This document shows, piece after piece, positions 1-11,792 of a stretch of 64,000 bases of DNA. Every line of letters begins with the position of its first letter. Position 1 is the stretch's first letter. Source of the stretch: Tribonema minus (Eukaryota > Sar > Xanthophyceae > Tribonematales > Tribonemataceae); the NCBI GenBank assembly GCA_017506865.1, contig JAFCMP010000546.1, positions 124,001 to 188,000 on the forward strand, written 5' to 3'. The notes beneath the pieces were generated by a model. The model did not search any database and had not been told where the DNA came from. It was given only the letters and a program-made list of their open reading frames with translations. The position numbers and the translations under genes were made by a program.

Positions 1-320
1 CGCTGGCGGCGTTCCGCCCCATGACATGGCTGCGCTGCGAAATTTCAGCAGGCGGCATCACCAACACGGAGGCAGCACGGTGGCTGCGGCAGCAGCAACA
101 GAAAAGGGGGGGGGGGGGGGGAGGGCAGTCTGGCTCTGACACATAACACACACGCAACCAGTATTTCACACCTCAACTGTGCGCGCGCAGGGCGCGCGTC
201 TGCGGCACTGGCGGCAGCCTTAATCCTAACCCTAACCCAAAACCCAACCCTAACCCCCAACCCTGAACCCTAAACCTAAGGGCGAGCGTCCGCGGCGCTG
301 GCGGCATTCCGCCCCGCCGG
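1..320 (+). repeat. Acceptor-edge copies before a putative first visible exon, with a telomere-like array
   Basis: The string around 290-315 (gcggcgctggcggcattccg) recurs in altered form at 1-20 and about 190-215. The copy at 190 is preceded by a possible acceptor AG. Between them, 219-275 holds degenerate CCCTAAC repeats. The arrangement matches the exon-edge ladders seen elsewhere in the window: older copies upstream of the exon that begins near 280. The window edge cuts this off, so it cannot be followed further. Confidence 0.4.
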
Positions 321-607
321 CGGCGGCGGCGGCGCCTTCGGCCGCGACGCCGAGTGGGAGGCGGCGGCGGCGGCAGCGGCAGCGGCGGCAGCAGCGGCGG
401 GCCCCGCCTTCAAACCCGGAGGCTCCCAGAGCACCATGCGGTCGTCAGGAGGGCTGGGGGTGGAGGTGATGGGTTGGGGAGGCCGCCGTCTGCAACTGGT
501 GGTGGGGGGCGGGGGGGACGGGGCGGGAGGGGGGAGCAGGGGTGGCAGCCGATTGCGGGGGGTCTGGAGGGGGGAGGCGGCGGCGGCGGGGAGGAGAGCT
601 TGTTCAG
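280..607 (+). CDS. Possible exon (Gly/Ala-rich), partial
   Basis: One plus-strand frame, open through 927, begins with a natural-looking segment (RASAALAAFRPAG, then AFGRDAEWE, a poly-Ala run and AGPAFKPGGSQS) and then becomes Gly-rich. A possible donor is at 608 (TTCAG|GTGATA). It may be an upstream exon of the gene starting at 979. The phase at 607 fits an acceptor near 1022 but not the one at 978, so the join is unresolved. The opposite strand also has a long open frame here, caused by the GGC/GCC composition. No domain is recognised. Confidence 0.3.
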
Positions 608-978
608 GTGATAGCTCGTTGGTCAGCCATGGTGGTATCGTGATGATGCTCAACCCAGGTCATGCTTCACTGCTCAGCAAGGGTGACGCGCCATTGCTAA
701 TTTTGCGTGATGTCTCAGTGCTCAACGAAGGCGGTGTCTCAGCGCGCGACCGTCTTCCGTCCTTCCATTCCGCCAATAAAGGTGGGCCAGTCTTCACAGC
801 AAGGTACTCAGTAGAATCACTGTCCTCCGAGGGTGCGCGTGCCAAGCTGACCCTTGCAGCAACTCGGACCACAGCATTTCAAACCCTAACCCCAACCCTA
901 AACCTGATGTCACGTGCAGCGCCATGAACTTGACTCGGTCTGAGCGCTGAAATCTCGTCTCATCTTTCGTTGCACCAG

Positions 979-1449
979 GAGAGATGGGCCAGACTTCAGA
1001 GCGGGCGCGGCTCGCGCAACAGCCGCGCCCGCAACAGCCGCTAATAGCAGGATTGTGGAAGGCAGGGACATTGACGCTGCGGGGGGTCCCAGGGGGGGGC
1101 GCCCTAACCCTAGGGCAAACCCTAGTACTGCGCAACGACCGCCATCGGCGAGCGAACGCGCAGCAGAATCACCTGTAGAAAAGGGCAAGGCACTGGCAAC
1201 AGGGGTGAGAAATCGCAGCAGCAGGCGCCGCAGCGGCAGCGTCAGCAGCAGGCCCGGTGGCTTCAGCGACGGCAGCGACGGCGGCAATGGCAGCGGCAGA
1301 CAGTTGACGGAACAGCAGCAGCAGCGGCGGCGGCGGCGGCAGCGGCAGCAGCAGCGCGGCCGGGACGGCGATGATGACTTCAACAGTGAAGGCGCTGTCG
1401 ATTTTGATGAGGATAAGAGTGGCGCCGATGGGTTGAGCGATGATGATGC

Positions 1450-1513
<64 letters not shown>

Positions 1514-2090
1514 GCTGCTGCTGCTGCCGCTGCTGCTGCTGCCGCTGCTGCTGCTGCTGCTCCTGAGAACAGTGCAGTCATGCCGGCGCACGCCGCCGCT
1601 GCTGCTGCCACGCATGACCGCGCTGCCGCCGCCACTGCAGCGGGCGCAGATGGCAGGGCAGCAGACGCTACGACATCGCCGGCAGCAGCAGCGTCGTCTG
1701 TAGCAGCTGCGTCACATGGCAGCGCTGCAGTTGCAGGCCGCATTGGAGCGCTTCTGCCGTCTACGCTGTCACAATCTGCAGCACACACGACCGCTGCAGC
1801 CTCGGCAGCAGCACACGGCGTAGAGGGCAGCGCGACGGCAGACGCCGCTACGTTGCAGCGCGCGCAACCGGGCGGCGCGGGACTGCAGCACTGCGCTCTT
1901 GCTGCTGCACACACCGCTGCCGCTGCTGCCGCTGACGCAAATGAGGCAGAGGCAGCGAACTTAGCCCACGCGCGCGGCAGCGCACTGCAATACGGCGCGA
2001 TCGACGGCGCAACTGCCAGTCTCCGCGACGCGAGCGCGACGCGTGGCGAGGCTCAGCTGCACAACGGCGGCACCCGCAGCAGCGCAACGG

Positions 2091-2123
<33 letters not shown>

Positions 2124-2571
2124 ATAGTGACAATTTGCCTATGCAGGAGCATGGCGGTCAACACTCCGATGACCGGCCCGCAGCAGCGCCAGCAGCACCA
2201 GCAGCAGCGGCAGTGGCGGTCTCCGCAGCGCCAGCGCCGGCGCGCCGCTGCCGCCGCCACCGCAGCTCCAGCGCCTCTCCACCGCCGCCGCTGCAGTGCG
2301 CGGTGCTGCTAGACGGAGAGCTATCAGAGATACAGGCTCCGCTGCCGCTGGGCGGCGACGGCGAAGAAGCGGCGGCAGCAGCACTGCGGCAGCGGCGGCT
2401 GCAGGTGCCCGCGCGCGTGACGTGCAGGGCGGACGGCGGCTCGGTGATCACGCTGGATGCGCGCACGGTGGGGGAGGCGGGGGCGCAGCTGCAGACGCTG
2501 CTCGCGCAGCACCGGCTCGACATGAGCGACGTGTTCAGGGTGAGCGCTGCTGCCGCTGCTGCTGCTGCTGC

Positions 2572-2626
<55 letters not shown>

Positions 2627-4205
2627 GCTGCGCGCTGCCGCAGAGACTCCGCACATGGAGTGCCTTGCGCCGGCGCTTCATCGTCCTGCCTGCTGAGCCG
2701 TCGGATCGGACATCACATGCATGCGCTTCACACTTCCAGAAGTCCGCCTCATGTGGATCAGCTCAGAGTGAGCGCTGCTGCGTGCTGCTGCGCAGCGACC
2801 GGATGAGAGGCCGTGGCGTCGCAGATTTATGCGCTACTCCTGTGGCATCAGACGATGCGGAGAAGTGTGGCTTCAACACCGCATGGTTTGTGGCAGGCCT
2901 AACGCAAGCGTACATTTACTGAGCAATGCTGTTGCCGCCTTTGTTGCCGCAGGCAATGGCAACGGGCGCAATGGGCGACGACCCGGCAGATCGCTCCGCC
3001 GCTGCCGCCACCGCCGCCGCCGCCGCCGCAGCCACCTCCGCCGCCGCCTCCACCGGCGACAGTCTCCTAGACGCCGCAGCGCATCTGATGGAGGCGCGTG
3101 CTGGCGGCGCCCTCACGCTCGCAGAGGCGCGCGCCGCCGTCGCCGACGCCGTCGCCGGTGGCAGCAGCGGCGGCAGCAGCAGCGGCGTCGGCAGTGGCGG
3201 CAGCGGCGGCGGCGCGGGGGCGAGCGCTGCCACGTGGCGGCGCGTCGATGTGCACATTGATGCCGACGGGATGGTGGAGTACGTGCGCGTGGTCGGCGGC
3301 AGCGGTGGCGGCGGCGGCGGCAGCGGCGGCGGCAGCGCAGCGGCAGCGCCCGAACACGTGGAGGATTATGAGCTGCCGGATGCGAGCGGCGCGGGCGCGA
3401 CGGCGGCGCTGGCGGCGGCGGGCGCGCCGGCGGGCGCGGCGGCGGCGGTCGCGCTGCTGGGCGCGTGTGGCGCGGGGCAGGTGCTGCGGCGGCTGCACGG
3501 CGTGCCGCACGGCGGCTCAGCGCTGCGCCTAGGAGAAGGTACGTTCTGGGGTGTTGAAGTTGAATTTGGGGCATTGAGGTTGTGCGGCGGGTCGCGCGGA
3601 GTGACTCTCTGTTGGCGACAAATTCTGTACAAGGGGCTAGGTGCATGTAGGGTAGGGCGAGAGTTGCAGCCGCACCGTGACTGTAAAACTTGTCCTGCTT
3701 GTACCGCCAGTGCTGCCATTACCCTTTTGCGGCAGGTGAACTATGCGCGACGAAGCGAAAGCAGAGTAGTCTGCAGCCAGGGCCTAAGCAGCCAGCCACT
3801 GCCCTGCAGTAGCAATGAACAGTTGTGGCCCCATTCCACTGATAACGCTGCCATACCATTACATACATGCCTAGGTCCGCAGCACCAAACATCGAACCGT
3901 TGGTGCGGTAGGGAGGGGGCTGTGCCTGGTACTTTGAAGTACGCGAGCTGCTGGGGGGCATCAAGCAATCGAGTCAGCTACAAATGCCTGTTGAGAATAC
4001 ATCAAGGGCACTGCACCCCCGCCCCCGCCTCTGTGTGACTTCTGGAGCGCAGCATGGCAGCACGCATGCCAATGGTCGGGCTAATGTACACAAAGCAGCA
4101 GGCTCAACAGTACACCAGGTATAGTGTGCTCAAAGCAGCAGGCACGGTTACACAAGTTGAACAACACGCATTAATGCAGTGCTGGGGGGCATGCTGCTGC
4201 TGCAG

Positions 4206-4261
<56 letters not shown>

Positions 4262-7200
4262 AGCGGCAGCGCAGGCGCACCGCGGCGGCTGGGGCTGCTG
4301 CACTTGCGTGCGTCCCACCCCAGCACAAGCCCCGTCGGCGACAAATCAGGATTAAACAACCGCAGCCATGACAGGGGCCGCGATGGCGATCACGACGGCG
4401 GACGTGCGGCGTTCGGTGACACGCCGCAGCAGCGCGGGCGGCTGCGGTCGCGGCTGCTCGTGGAAGTGCTCAGCAGCGGCGGCGCCGCGGCAGCAGCGCC
4501 AGCAGCAGCAGTCATGGCGGCAGCGGCGGCGGCGCTCGATAAAATGAGCGCTGACACCGCTGCCCGCTCTGCCGAGGCGGGCGATGCCAAAGCACAAGCA
4601 CGAGCAAGCCTCAATGCGATTGATTCGGGCCAGCCGCAGCGGCGCGCATCCGATGGGCTGGGAGCTGCGGCGGCGGCAGCGCTGCTGTCGCAGGAGCAGC
4701 AGCAGCAGCAGCAGCGGCGGCGGCCGCAGCAGGCGCCGCAGCCGCGGTGGCGGCAGCGCCGCGGGACGGCCATCGGCGATGCGGAGGCGGATCGCGCCGT
4801 TGCCGCCGCCGCTGCCGCGTCGCAGCAGCAGCTGCAGCAGCAGAGGTGAGACGCTAAGCCAGCACAGGATTTATTGCGGGTGGCGCTTCCTTGATGTCGA
4901 TGTGCCGCAGTGCTGCTGCCACCTAGGAGCACTGATCGTTGCCACAGCACATGTGGTGCAAGTCATGGCACGGAGCCTAAACCTAACCCACCTGCCGGTG
5001 GCTGCCCGGCGCAGCAGCAGACGCGACAGCGCAACAACAGTGAACGCCGATGAGTCCATGCCCGTTTCTTGCGGCGAATGTCCTGGCGTTGCGCTATATC
5101 CATCCATGTTGCCGCACCTTGTACGTCCCACGCGTGCGCCGCACGTTTGTGCCATGCAGTGCGCACTACAGAGGGCGCGACGCCGCTGTGCTGGGGTGAG
5201 TGCCTGACTAGCGTATTGGAATATGGCGCAGCTGTTGCGAATTGCTTCGTGCGCATGCAGCTGTGCTCGCGCGCCAAACAGGCGGCCTTGCTTGGGGCGC
5301 TTTCGCGCACAGGGCTGTGATGTGCACTGCGTAGAGTCTGCGCATACAGTCCGGCGCTGCAGACCCTGGCTCTGCCGGCCGTCTGTTACAGGCGGTGCAG
5401 CTCAGCCCACATCTACCAGCCTACACACACCTCACAGGTCACACGCAAGCAGGCCGCAACACTTTCACTCGACCTCATCCCCTGCCAAGTCCTCCTGTGG
5501 CTCACAACTTTGCTGCGCGTCGATTACAGGCTGCACAGCTCAGCCTTAGCCTCCAGCATGCACATCAGCGATGGCATGCGCTGACAGTCGAACAGTTCCA
5601 TATACTCAAGTATTCGTCAACTCTCAACTTCACCATCACAACTTCACAGGCGGCGCCGCAGCGAGCCGGACGCAGCAGCAGCAGCAGCGAGCATCACGCT
5701 GCTCGCATCCGCTTCCGTGGACACCCTGGCCTCGTCGGCCGTCGGTTACGGGTGGCGCGGCTCAGCACGACGGTGGCCGCCCACCGCTGCGCGCTCTGCG
5801 GCAGGGGGTGACCCTCTCTTCATCGACCGCAAGATGGTGCGGCAGTACATGCCCAAAGAGGGGTTGCCGCCGTGGCGGCCGGGGGGGTTTCTGGGGGGCG
5901 GATGGCAGGTATGTATTGATGTGTTTTGTAGGGGTATGTATTGAGGGCGTCCAAGACTGTGAGTGCAGGCGGCACAACACGCTGGCATGATCGTGCTTGT
6001 GTCTTGTTTAAATGGGGCACATGGGGGATTATGAGAGTGGCGACAGAGTCTTGCGCAACATTCAAAGCAGCGGGTGAACCAGAACGGGCCGGACCAGAAC
6101 GGGCCGCAGACATGCACTTGTCATGCTAGCGCGGAGTTGCCACGAAGCTGCAGTTTCAACATAGAGACCGTGGCACCGCAATCTGCTCACACAGGCAATG
6201 TCCGCTCGCGCAGTACGAACTCAGGGTTAGGGTTAGGGTTAGGGTTAGGGTTAGGGTTAGGGTTAGGTCAGGGTTCAATGCACGACACCGCCACTCGACA
6301 GCGATCTAGACCTAGGCCTAGGACTAGGGTTGCACTCTAACCTCATCTAAAATCATCTCGGACCCCCTACCACCGCTGCCTGCACACCGCTGCGCCCTCG
6401 CGCGCAGTCGACGCCCAACTACTGCCTGCTGCCGAGCATCAACGGCTCAGCATCCGTCGACGCGCCGTCCAGCGTCGCGGCCTCCGCGGCGTCGCGCCGC
6501 GGCAGCAGGCGCGCGAGCGCCGACTCCGCCACCGCTGCTGCCGCCGCCGCCACCGCCACCGCCGCCGCCGCTGCCGCCGCGCCGAGGCTCTCCGCCGAAG
6601 CCGCGGCGTTGGAGAGGGCGCAGGAGCGCGAGCGGGAGCGCGCGCGCATACGCGCACGCCGCGACGAACGCGCAGCGGCGGCGGCGGCGGCGCGCGCCGC
6701 TGCGGCTGCGGCGGCGGCCGCGGCGGCGGATGCGGCGGCGCCTCCGCAGGCGCGCGGCGCCGCGGCTGCGGCTGCGGCTGCGGCAGCGGCAGCGGCGCCG
6801 CCTGCGCATCTGTCGACGTCGCTGCTGTCCGCTGAGCTGCTGCTGCCGGAGCAGGGCGCGCCGCGGCAGCACCGCAGCCTGCTGTCGCCGCTCAAGGCGC
6901 CGCAGGCCGCGGCGCAGCACTGGCGCACGAACACGGACCCGCTGCAGGTGCTGCTGTGCGACTGAGCGTTGGTGTGTGAAAGTTGAAGTAGATTTGAGGT
7001 GTGCACACGCTGGGATGGGCAATTGAACTGAGGGGTCGAGCTGGGCAGGTCCTTGAAGCAGGCCCTGAACTTGAACCTGTGCCACGCGTCGAAAACTCCG
7101 GGAGCGAGGTCGCATGAAAGGTTGACTGCTGACACAGACCATCGAGTCCTCCTTGTCCCTGACGCCTGGGTGCACTGGGAGCAAGGCTGGACGTTGACAT

Positions 7201-9832
7201 TGGGACCATCGAGCAAGCTCATGCTGCGCGCCAGTTTCATGCTTTGAAGTGCGCGTGGCGCTTTCAAGCCGCACCGCTGGCCAATCCCAACTGCCAGCAG
7301 TGGCCACTGATGCTCGCTCGGGCTGCGCAACCGCTGCGGACATGTCATCACCGACCGGAAACTGGCTGACACCGCTCTCCGCGAGGATCGCAACTGATGA
7401 ACCGCCATGCGTGGACCTAATCAACCCGCGGACTCTGACCGTCACTGCCGCCCCCCCCCTCCCCCCCCACACACGCAGGCCGCCGCAGCGCGCACCGCCG
7501 CTCCCACCACCGCCGCTGCCGCCGCCGCCGCCGTCACGCCGCCGCGCGCCTTCGACTGGAGAGATGCCAGCGGCGGCACGACTCTTGCGGCGCCGGGCGA
7601 GTCCCGAGCGCTGCTGCCGCATCTTGGAGCGCTGCCGCCGTCGCGACCTGCCACCGCGGGGGCGGCGGCGGCGGCGCGGCCGCGCAGCGCGGAGGCGGCG
7701 GCGTACGCGGCGGCGGCGGCGGCGGCGGAGCGCGCGACGCGCTCCGCGGGGTATCAGCGGCGGCGGCACCGGCAGCACGACGCAGGTGCGATGCTGCGCT
7801 CTGCGAAAGTGTTCGAAGTGTCTCGGTAGAGCGGCGCCATACTGTACTCAGCAGCTCGCTCACACTGTCGCGCTCCGATGGTATGGCATGATTGAGTAGG
7901 TGGGTGTGTTGCGGCGCGGAGTATGAGGCCATGGAGCGAGTGTACTGTGCAGTGCTGGACACTGTGCACTGCAATAGAGTACATAATTTGCCTTGGCGCT
8001 CGCATGGCCCTTGGCCTCTTCTCCCAGCCAGTCTCTGACAGCAGCTGGTCATTTGCGTCCATCGAATGCATCATGCAGCATGCAACGCAGACCTCGAAAG
8101 ATGTGAATGTGCACGTTCCGTTAACGCACAGCGATTCAAAAAACATCGCACTGCAGTTTAGCTTCATGTCCAACGATGGAGTACAGCTGCATTCACCCCG
8201 CAAATGTTCTCTCAATTCAATAACCTACAGCAGCTCCCGCGGTCAACTGTTGCCGTCGAACGCTTGTCAAAGCTAACCATCACCAGCTGAATCACACAAA
8301 CGCAATCACGCATTGCCCACCCTGCTGCAGGCACTGCATCCGTGTCGTCATTCCTGTCGTTTCTCGGAGGCTCCGCGGCCTCGAGCGAATGGCCGTTGCC
8401 GTCGTCGATGCCGCCGACGCCGCAGGAGCAGCGGCAGCGGCACAACGCGGGCAGCGCCGCAGCGGCGGCGGCGGCGGCGCAGAGCGCGCTGCAGGCGCAT
8501 GTATCGCCGAGCGCGCGCTTCTTCAGGAGCCGCCCCAGCGCGCAGCGGCGGCGGGCGCCTGGCAGCAGCGCTCAGGGCGCGCGCGCGGGTGAGTGAGCTG
8601 TGGGGGGTGCCGCGGGGGACGCGCTTGCCCGCGCCGGCTGTCGCGACTGTCGCTGCAATGTGCGGGGAGCTGTCGCGGCTGTGGCTGCAACGCGCGAAGA
8701 GTGTCGGCCGTGGTGGCAGCGACCGCGCGCGTGCGCTAGCGCTGCGGCCGTGCGCGCGCGTTGCGGGGCGCGCGCGTCTTCGGGAGCCGCCCCAATGCTC
8801 AGGGCGGAGCGCTCGGCAACGCTCCACCGCAGCGGCCAGCGCCGTAGATTAGGGTTGGGGTCTGAGTCCCGGGTGCCGACAGTAAGTGTCTCCGGTGTGA
8901 AACGGGCTTCAACGCCCCCCGGGCCTGTCTGGCGAGCGGGTCACGACAGGTCAGCCTCGTAGCTGCCCCCGTCTGCGCGCTGGCCCGATGTGTGATTTCC
9001 TGACGTAGACATGCTCACGCGCGCCGGAGGTCGCCGCTTTCCTCAAGCCTCACGGCGGCGACAGCTGTGTGCAGGGCTCTCGTCTGTCTGAGTCCCGGGT
9101 ACTGACAGCAAGTGTCTGCCAGGTAGGCCCCGCGATGGGCGATGCTGCCGTGGTCGCATCGCAGACCGCCGCCGCCGCTGCGCACGAAGCGGCTTGTCCA
9201 CCGCCCTTTGTAGACAACGCGCTCGCTGAGCTGCTGGGCGCGCTTCACACCGCATAAAGCGCATCACACTGCATCAAGACACGGTACCGCCGCGCTCCTG
9301 CTCACATCGATCGGCGTGTCTGACTGGTATCATGCCCCCCCCTTTCGGGTTCGCCGCCGCGCCGCCGCCGCTGCCGCCGCCCCGCAGACGAGGCGGCCTT
9401 CGTGCCGCGCTTCCTGGACGACGCGCGCGACTTTGTCTCGCTTAGCGGCAGCCAGCTCTCGCAGTCCGCGCCACCGGCACGCGCCGCCGCCGCCTCCGCC
9501 GCCGCCGCCGCCGACGCTGCCTCCGTGGCGACGGCGTCCGTCAGCGCGCTGTCGGCGCCGCAGCAGCGCTCGGTCGCAGCGACGCGCGGCGAGAGTGCAA
9601 AAGCACGGCCGGGGTCCGGTGTAGCGGCGGCGGCAGTGGCGGTGGCCCAGAGCGCGCAGTGGCAGCGGCGGCTGCAAGCGCAATACGAGCAGCAGCAGTG
9701 GCACCAGGAGGAGGAAGAGGAAGAAGAGCGGTGGCGGCAGTCAGAGCAGCAGCTGCCGCAAGAGCAGTCGCCGCACGAGCAGTGGTGGTCACAGCAGCGG
9801 CAGCAGAATGCGTCACAGCAGGAGCACCTGGG

Positions 9833-9871
<39 letters not shown>

Positions 9872-10019
9872 GCAGCAGCAGCGGTGGCAGCCGCAGGCAG
9901 CACGATCAGCTGTGACAACACCAGCAGCGCTGCTGCTGCCCAAAGCGCGGCAAAATGCTGCTGGCTCCCCAGTCACCATGGTGACAACGCCACAGCAGCT
10001 GTTTGCTGCACACGGATGA
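979..10019 (+). CDS. Large low-complexity protein of unknown function, at least eight exons
   Basis: Exons I can support: 979-2539, 2953-3538, 4206 (or 4350)-4845, 5650-5908, 6408-6947, 7479-7785, 8331-8588 and 9388-10019 (stop TGA). All introns are GT-AG and every junction keeps phase (0, 1, 2, 0, 0, 1, 1), which is the main evidence for one gene. The product is about 1,500-1,600 residues, dominated by Ala, Gly, Ser and Gln runs. More ordinary segments are AVLLDGELSEIQAPLPLGG and RADGGSVITLDARTVGEAG in the first exon, WRRVDVHIDADGMVEYVRVV in the second, PLFIDRKMVRQYMPKEG in the fourth, ERAQERERERARIRARR in the fifth, FVPRFLDDARDFVSLSGS in the last, and a Glu/Gln/Trp-rich C-terminal half. I recognise no domain. 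The first exon may continue from an upstream exon; no convincing ATG was found. Alternative: the fifth exon could read through to a stop at 6965, ending a shorter isoform. Confidence 0.6.
1446..1562 (+). repeat. (GCT)n microsatellite inside coding exon
   Basis: An almost pure GCT run with scattered GCC encodes about 37 consecutive Ala in the frame used. The same DNA would give Leu or Ser in other frames, which explains the long shadow ORFs on both strands here. Confidence 0.85.
2543..2632 (+). repeat. (GCT)n run directly downstream of a splice donor
   Basis: The run begins immediately after the donor at 2540 (CAGG|GTGAGCGCTGCTGCC) and lies inside the intron. A related GTGAGCGCTGCTGC string recurs at about 2769, as if the donor edge had been copied. 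Confidence 0.8.
4206..4262 (+). repeat. (GGC)n run at an acceptor
   Basis: About 18 GGC triplets follow a possible acceptor CTGCAG at 4205. If this AG is used the exon encodes poly-Gly; if the AG at 4349 is used the run is intronic. Both give the same phase. Confidence 0.75.
5360..5545 (+). repeat. Intronic copies of exon 5650-5908
   Basis: Exon segment 5728-5768 (ctggcctcgtcggccgtcgg, then ttacgggtggcgcggctcag) has a copy at about 5367-5408 and a more decayed copy at about 5500-5537. Both copies read ttacag where the exon has ttacgg, so the copies carry an AG that the expressed exon lacks. Confidence 0.6.
6220..6268 (+). repeat. Interstitial telomere-like (TTAGGG)n array
   Basis: Seven to eight nearly perfect GGGTTA units lie in the intron before the exon at 6408. 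This array is GGGTTA in the gene's sense, opposite to most arrays in this window. Confidence 0.9.
8763..9130 (+). repeat. Donor-edge copy and a local duplication in the last intron
   Basis: The exon end at 8511-8545 (gcgcgcttcttcaggagccg) reappears at about 8763-8790 with a few changes, downstream of the true donor at 8589. A second pair, 8863-8897 and 9089-9123, shares ctgagtcccgggt and gacag-aagtgtct. Confidence 0.6.
9834..9872 (+). repeat. (CAG)n run encoding poly-Gln
   Basis: Near-pure CAG in the last exon of the 979-10019 gene gives a run of about 12 Gln, within a Gln/Glu/Trp-rich C-terminal region. Confidence 0.85.
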
Positions 10020-11792
10020 CCACCCGACGGCAGCGGCGGCCGTGGATGCAATCGCGGCGCGTGGTGATGGCTCCAGATGGCGCTGGCTTTGGTGGACACA
10101 TTTACCTTCCACGCGATGGTGACTAGGCGATGTCAGTATTACAGGCAACCACCGCGGCAGTCACTGTGCCTCTGCATGTGCTCAATGCTGCGGCTGCACG
10201 AAGAGACCATGGGCGGCAGCGGCTGCCGTGACGCACTGCAGGGAAAAGGCTGCACGCGTCTCCGATAACGCCGGTGCTGCGGCAACAACACCTTCCGCTG
10301 TACATCACAACACTGTTCTGCGCGACAGCTGTTGCGCAGCACAGCCGTTGCGCGGTGCTGAGTGGCACTAGCAGCGATGAGCGGCATTAGCAGCACGTGC
10401 TTCTGTGCGAATTCAGGTGACTGTGTGCTCAACACCACCAATGGTGGCTGTCTGTGAGGGCACTTCGGCGAGGCGCGGAGCATCGGCACATAAGTATGTC
10501 TCATGGCAGTAGCTGAGCGCTGTGACATCAAGTCACTACAACACTGCCGCGCCCAGTCACGGTGGCAGTGCCCAGCAGCAGCAGGGCAGGTGACTCTACG
10601 CGCATGGTGATTTGGCAGGCACGCGCATGCTCATTGATTCTGGACGGCTGTGCTGTGTAGTAAAGGGCTATCCTTTCCATATTCCTCCCCCCCCTGTCGC
10701 ATCAATCGTGGTGAACATAGCACACACCCTCGTAAACCGGCAATGTTACTAATTGCTGACGCCGTGGCTGCCTGAGGGCTTTCAAATGTGAATACAGTTA
10801 CACGATGCTGGGTATGTATATGCTGCACCATGGTCTTGCCAACCACACCCCTCCTTGGGGGTCCTGAATACACGTACATTGGAATACACCACTAGCAACA
10901 AAATTGCGTTCTGCTCGCTTTTGCGCAACCGCCTACTGTGTTGTTTCATGTCCCAACTCTGGCCGTAATTATGTTCTGCACGGCCGTGGTTGAATTTTGC
11001 TTCTGATTTCTGGTTTGATGTGTTTCTCATACATACGAGCACCTGATTCGAATGCATTGCTTGGACAATCAGGTTATAAAAACAGTGTGAATAACGTAGC
11101 CAAGTACAAAACGAGGCAAAAGCCAACCCACGTTGAGCGAGAGCCTCACTGACATGTCTTGTAGTGAACTTGATGATGGACAAGGACCCCAAGAAGATGG
11201 ACATGAGTGTTGATACTTTACCTTGGAACCCCAGAACAACAAGTGATGTGAGCTACCTGTTTTGCAGCAAACACTGGCAGCTGCTTAAGTCATAGCCTTG
11301 CTTTCATGCAGCGCACTGAGCAGGCACCCTGCGTCCTGCCCCTGCAACAAGGGAAGCGAGGGACCCCGACCTTAGGAGGAGGGGACAATGCAGCCCCCCC
11401 AAATGCCGGAGCTGCTGCTGCAGCTGCTGCTGGCGCTGCTGGCGCTGGAGCTGTTGCCGCAGCTGTAGCTGAAGCAACCGCACCACCGCCACGCGTCTGC
11501 TCCACTGCGCCAACCGAAACTTGATGTTGAAGATGTGTGGGATTTGATGTAGCACCACGAGTCTAGACCCCCTTGACGTGTGGTGTGCCCAGCTTGCTGC
11601 TACTGCGCCATCATGACTGTGCGACTCGCCCTCCCAGTAAAGAACTGGACACCACTCTCCAAACTGGAGCATCATCAAAAACTGGAGCATCATCGAGTCA
11701 GATGTTGAAGCAGTTAGTGACAGCAACCACCGCAGAAAGCAGCAGCAGCAGCCGCAGCACCACAGCCTGCCGAACGTCTGACGGCGCGTCTG
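10020..11792. other. Gene-poor interval
   Basis: I see no convincing coding exon. The first part is a decayed CAG/GCA-rich tail of the upstream gene. From about 10945 the sequence is the left member of a diverged direct repeat. An Ala-rich open frame at 11390-11470 comes from GCTG repeats only. Confidence 0.6.
10945..11400 (+). repeat. Left direct repeat flanking the 11793 gene
   Basis: Similar in order and orientation to 13205-13735. Matching blocks include ctctggccgta / ctttggccata, acttctgatttgat-type text followed by gtttctcata, gcagcaaacactgg / gctgcaaacactgg, gtcatagccttgctt with catgcagcgcact / catgcagtgcact, and ccctgcaacaa with gaggcgagggacc-type text ending caatgcagcccc. Divergence with indels suggests an old duplication. 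Confidence 0.65.

Noticed and set aside
910..1914. Long minus-strand open frame opposite the first large exon
   Set aside because: It is the mirror of the GCT/GCC repeats in the plus-strand exon; composition is poly-Ala, Ser and Leu with no natural segments, and plus-strand splice phases support the other strand.
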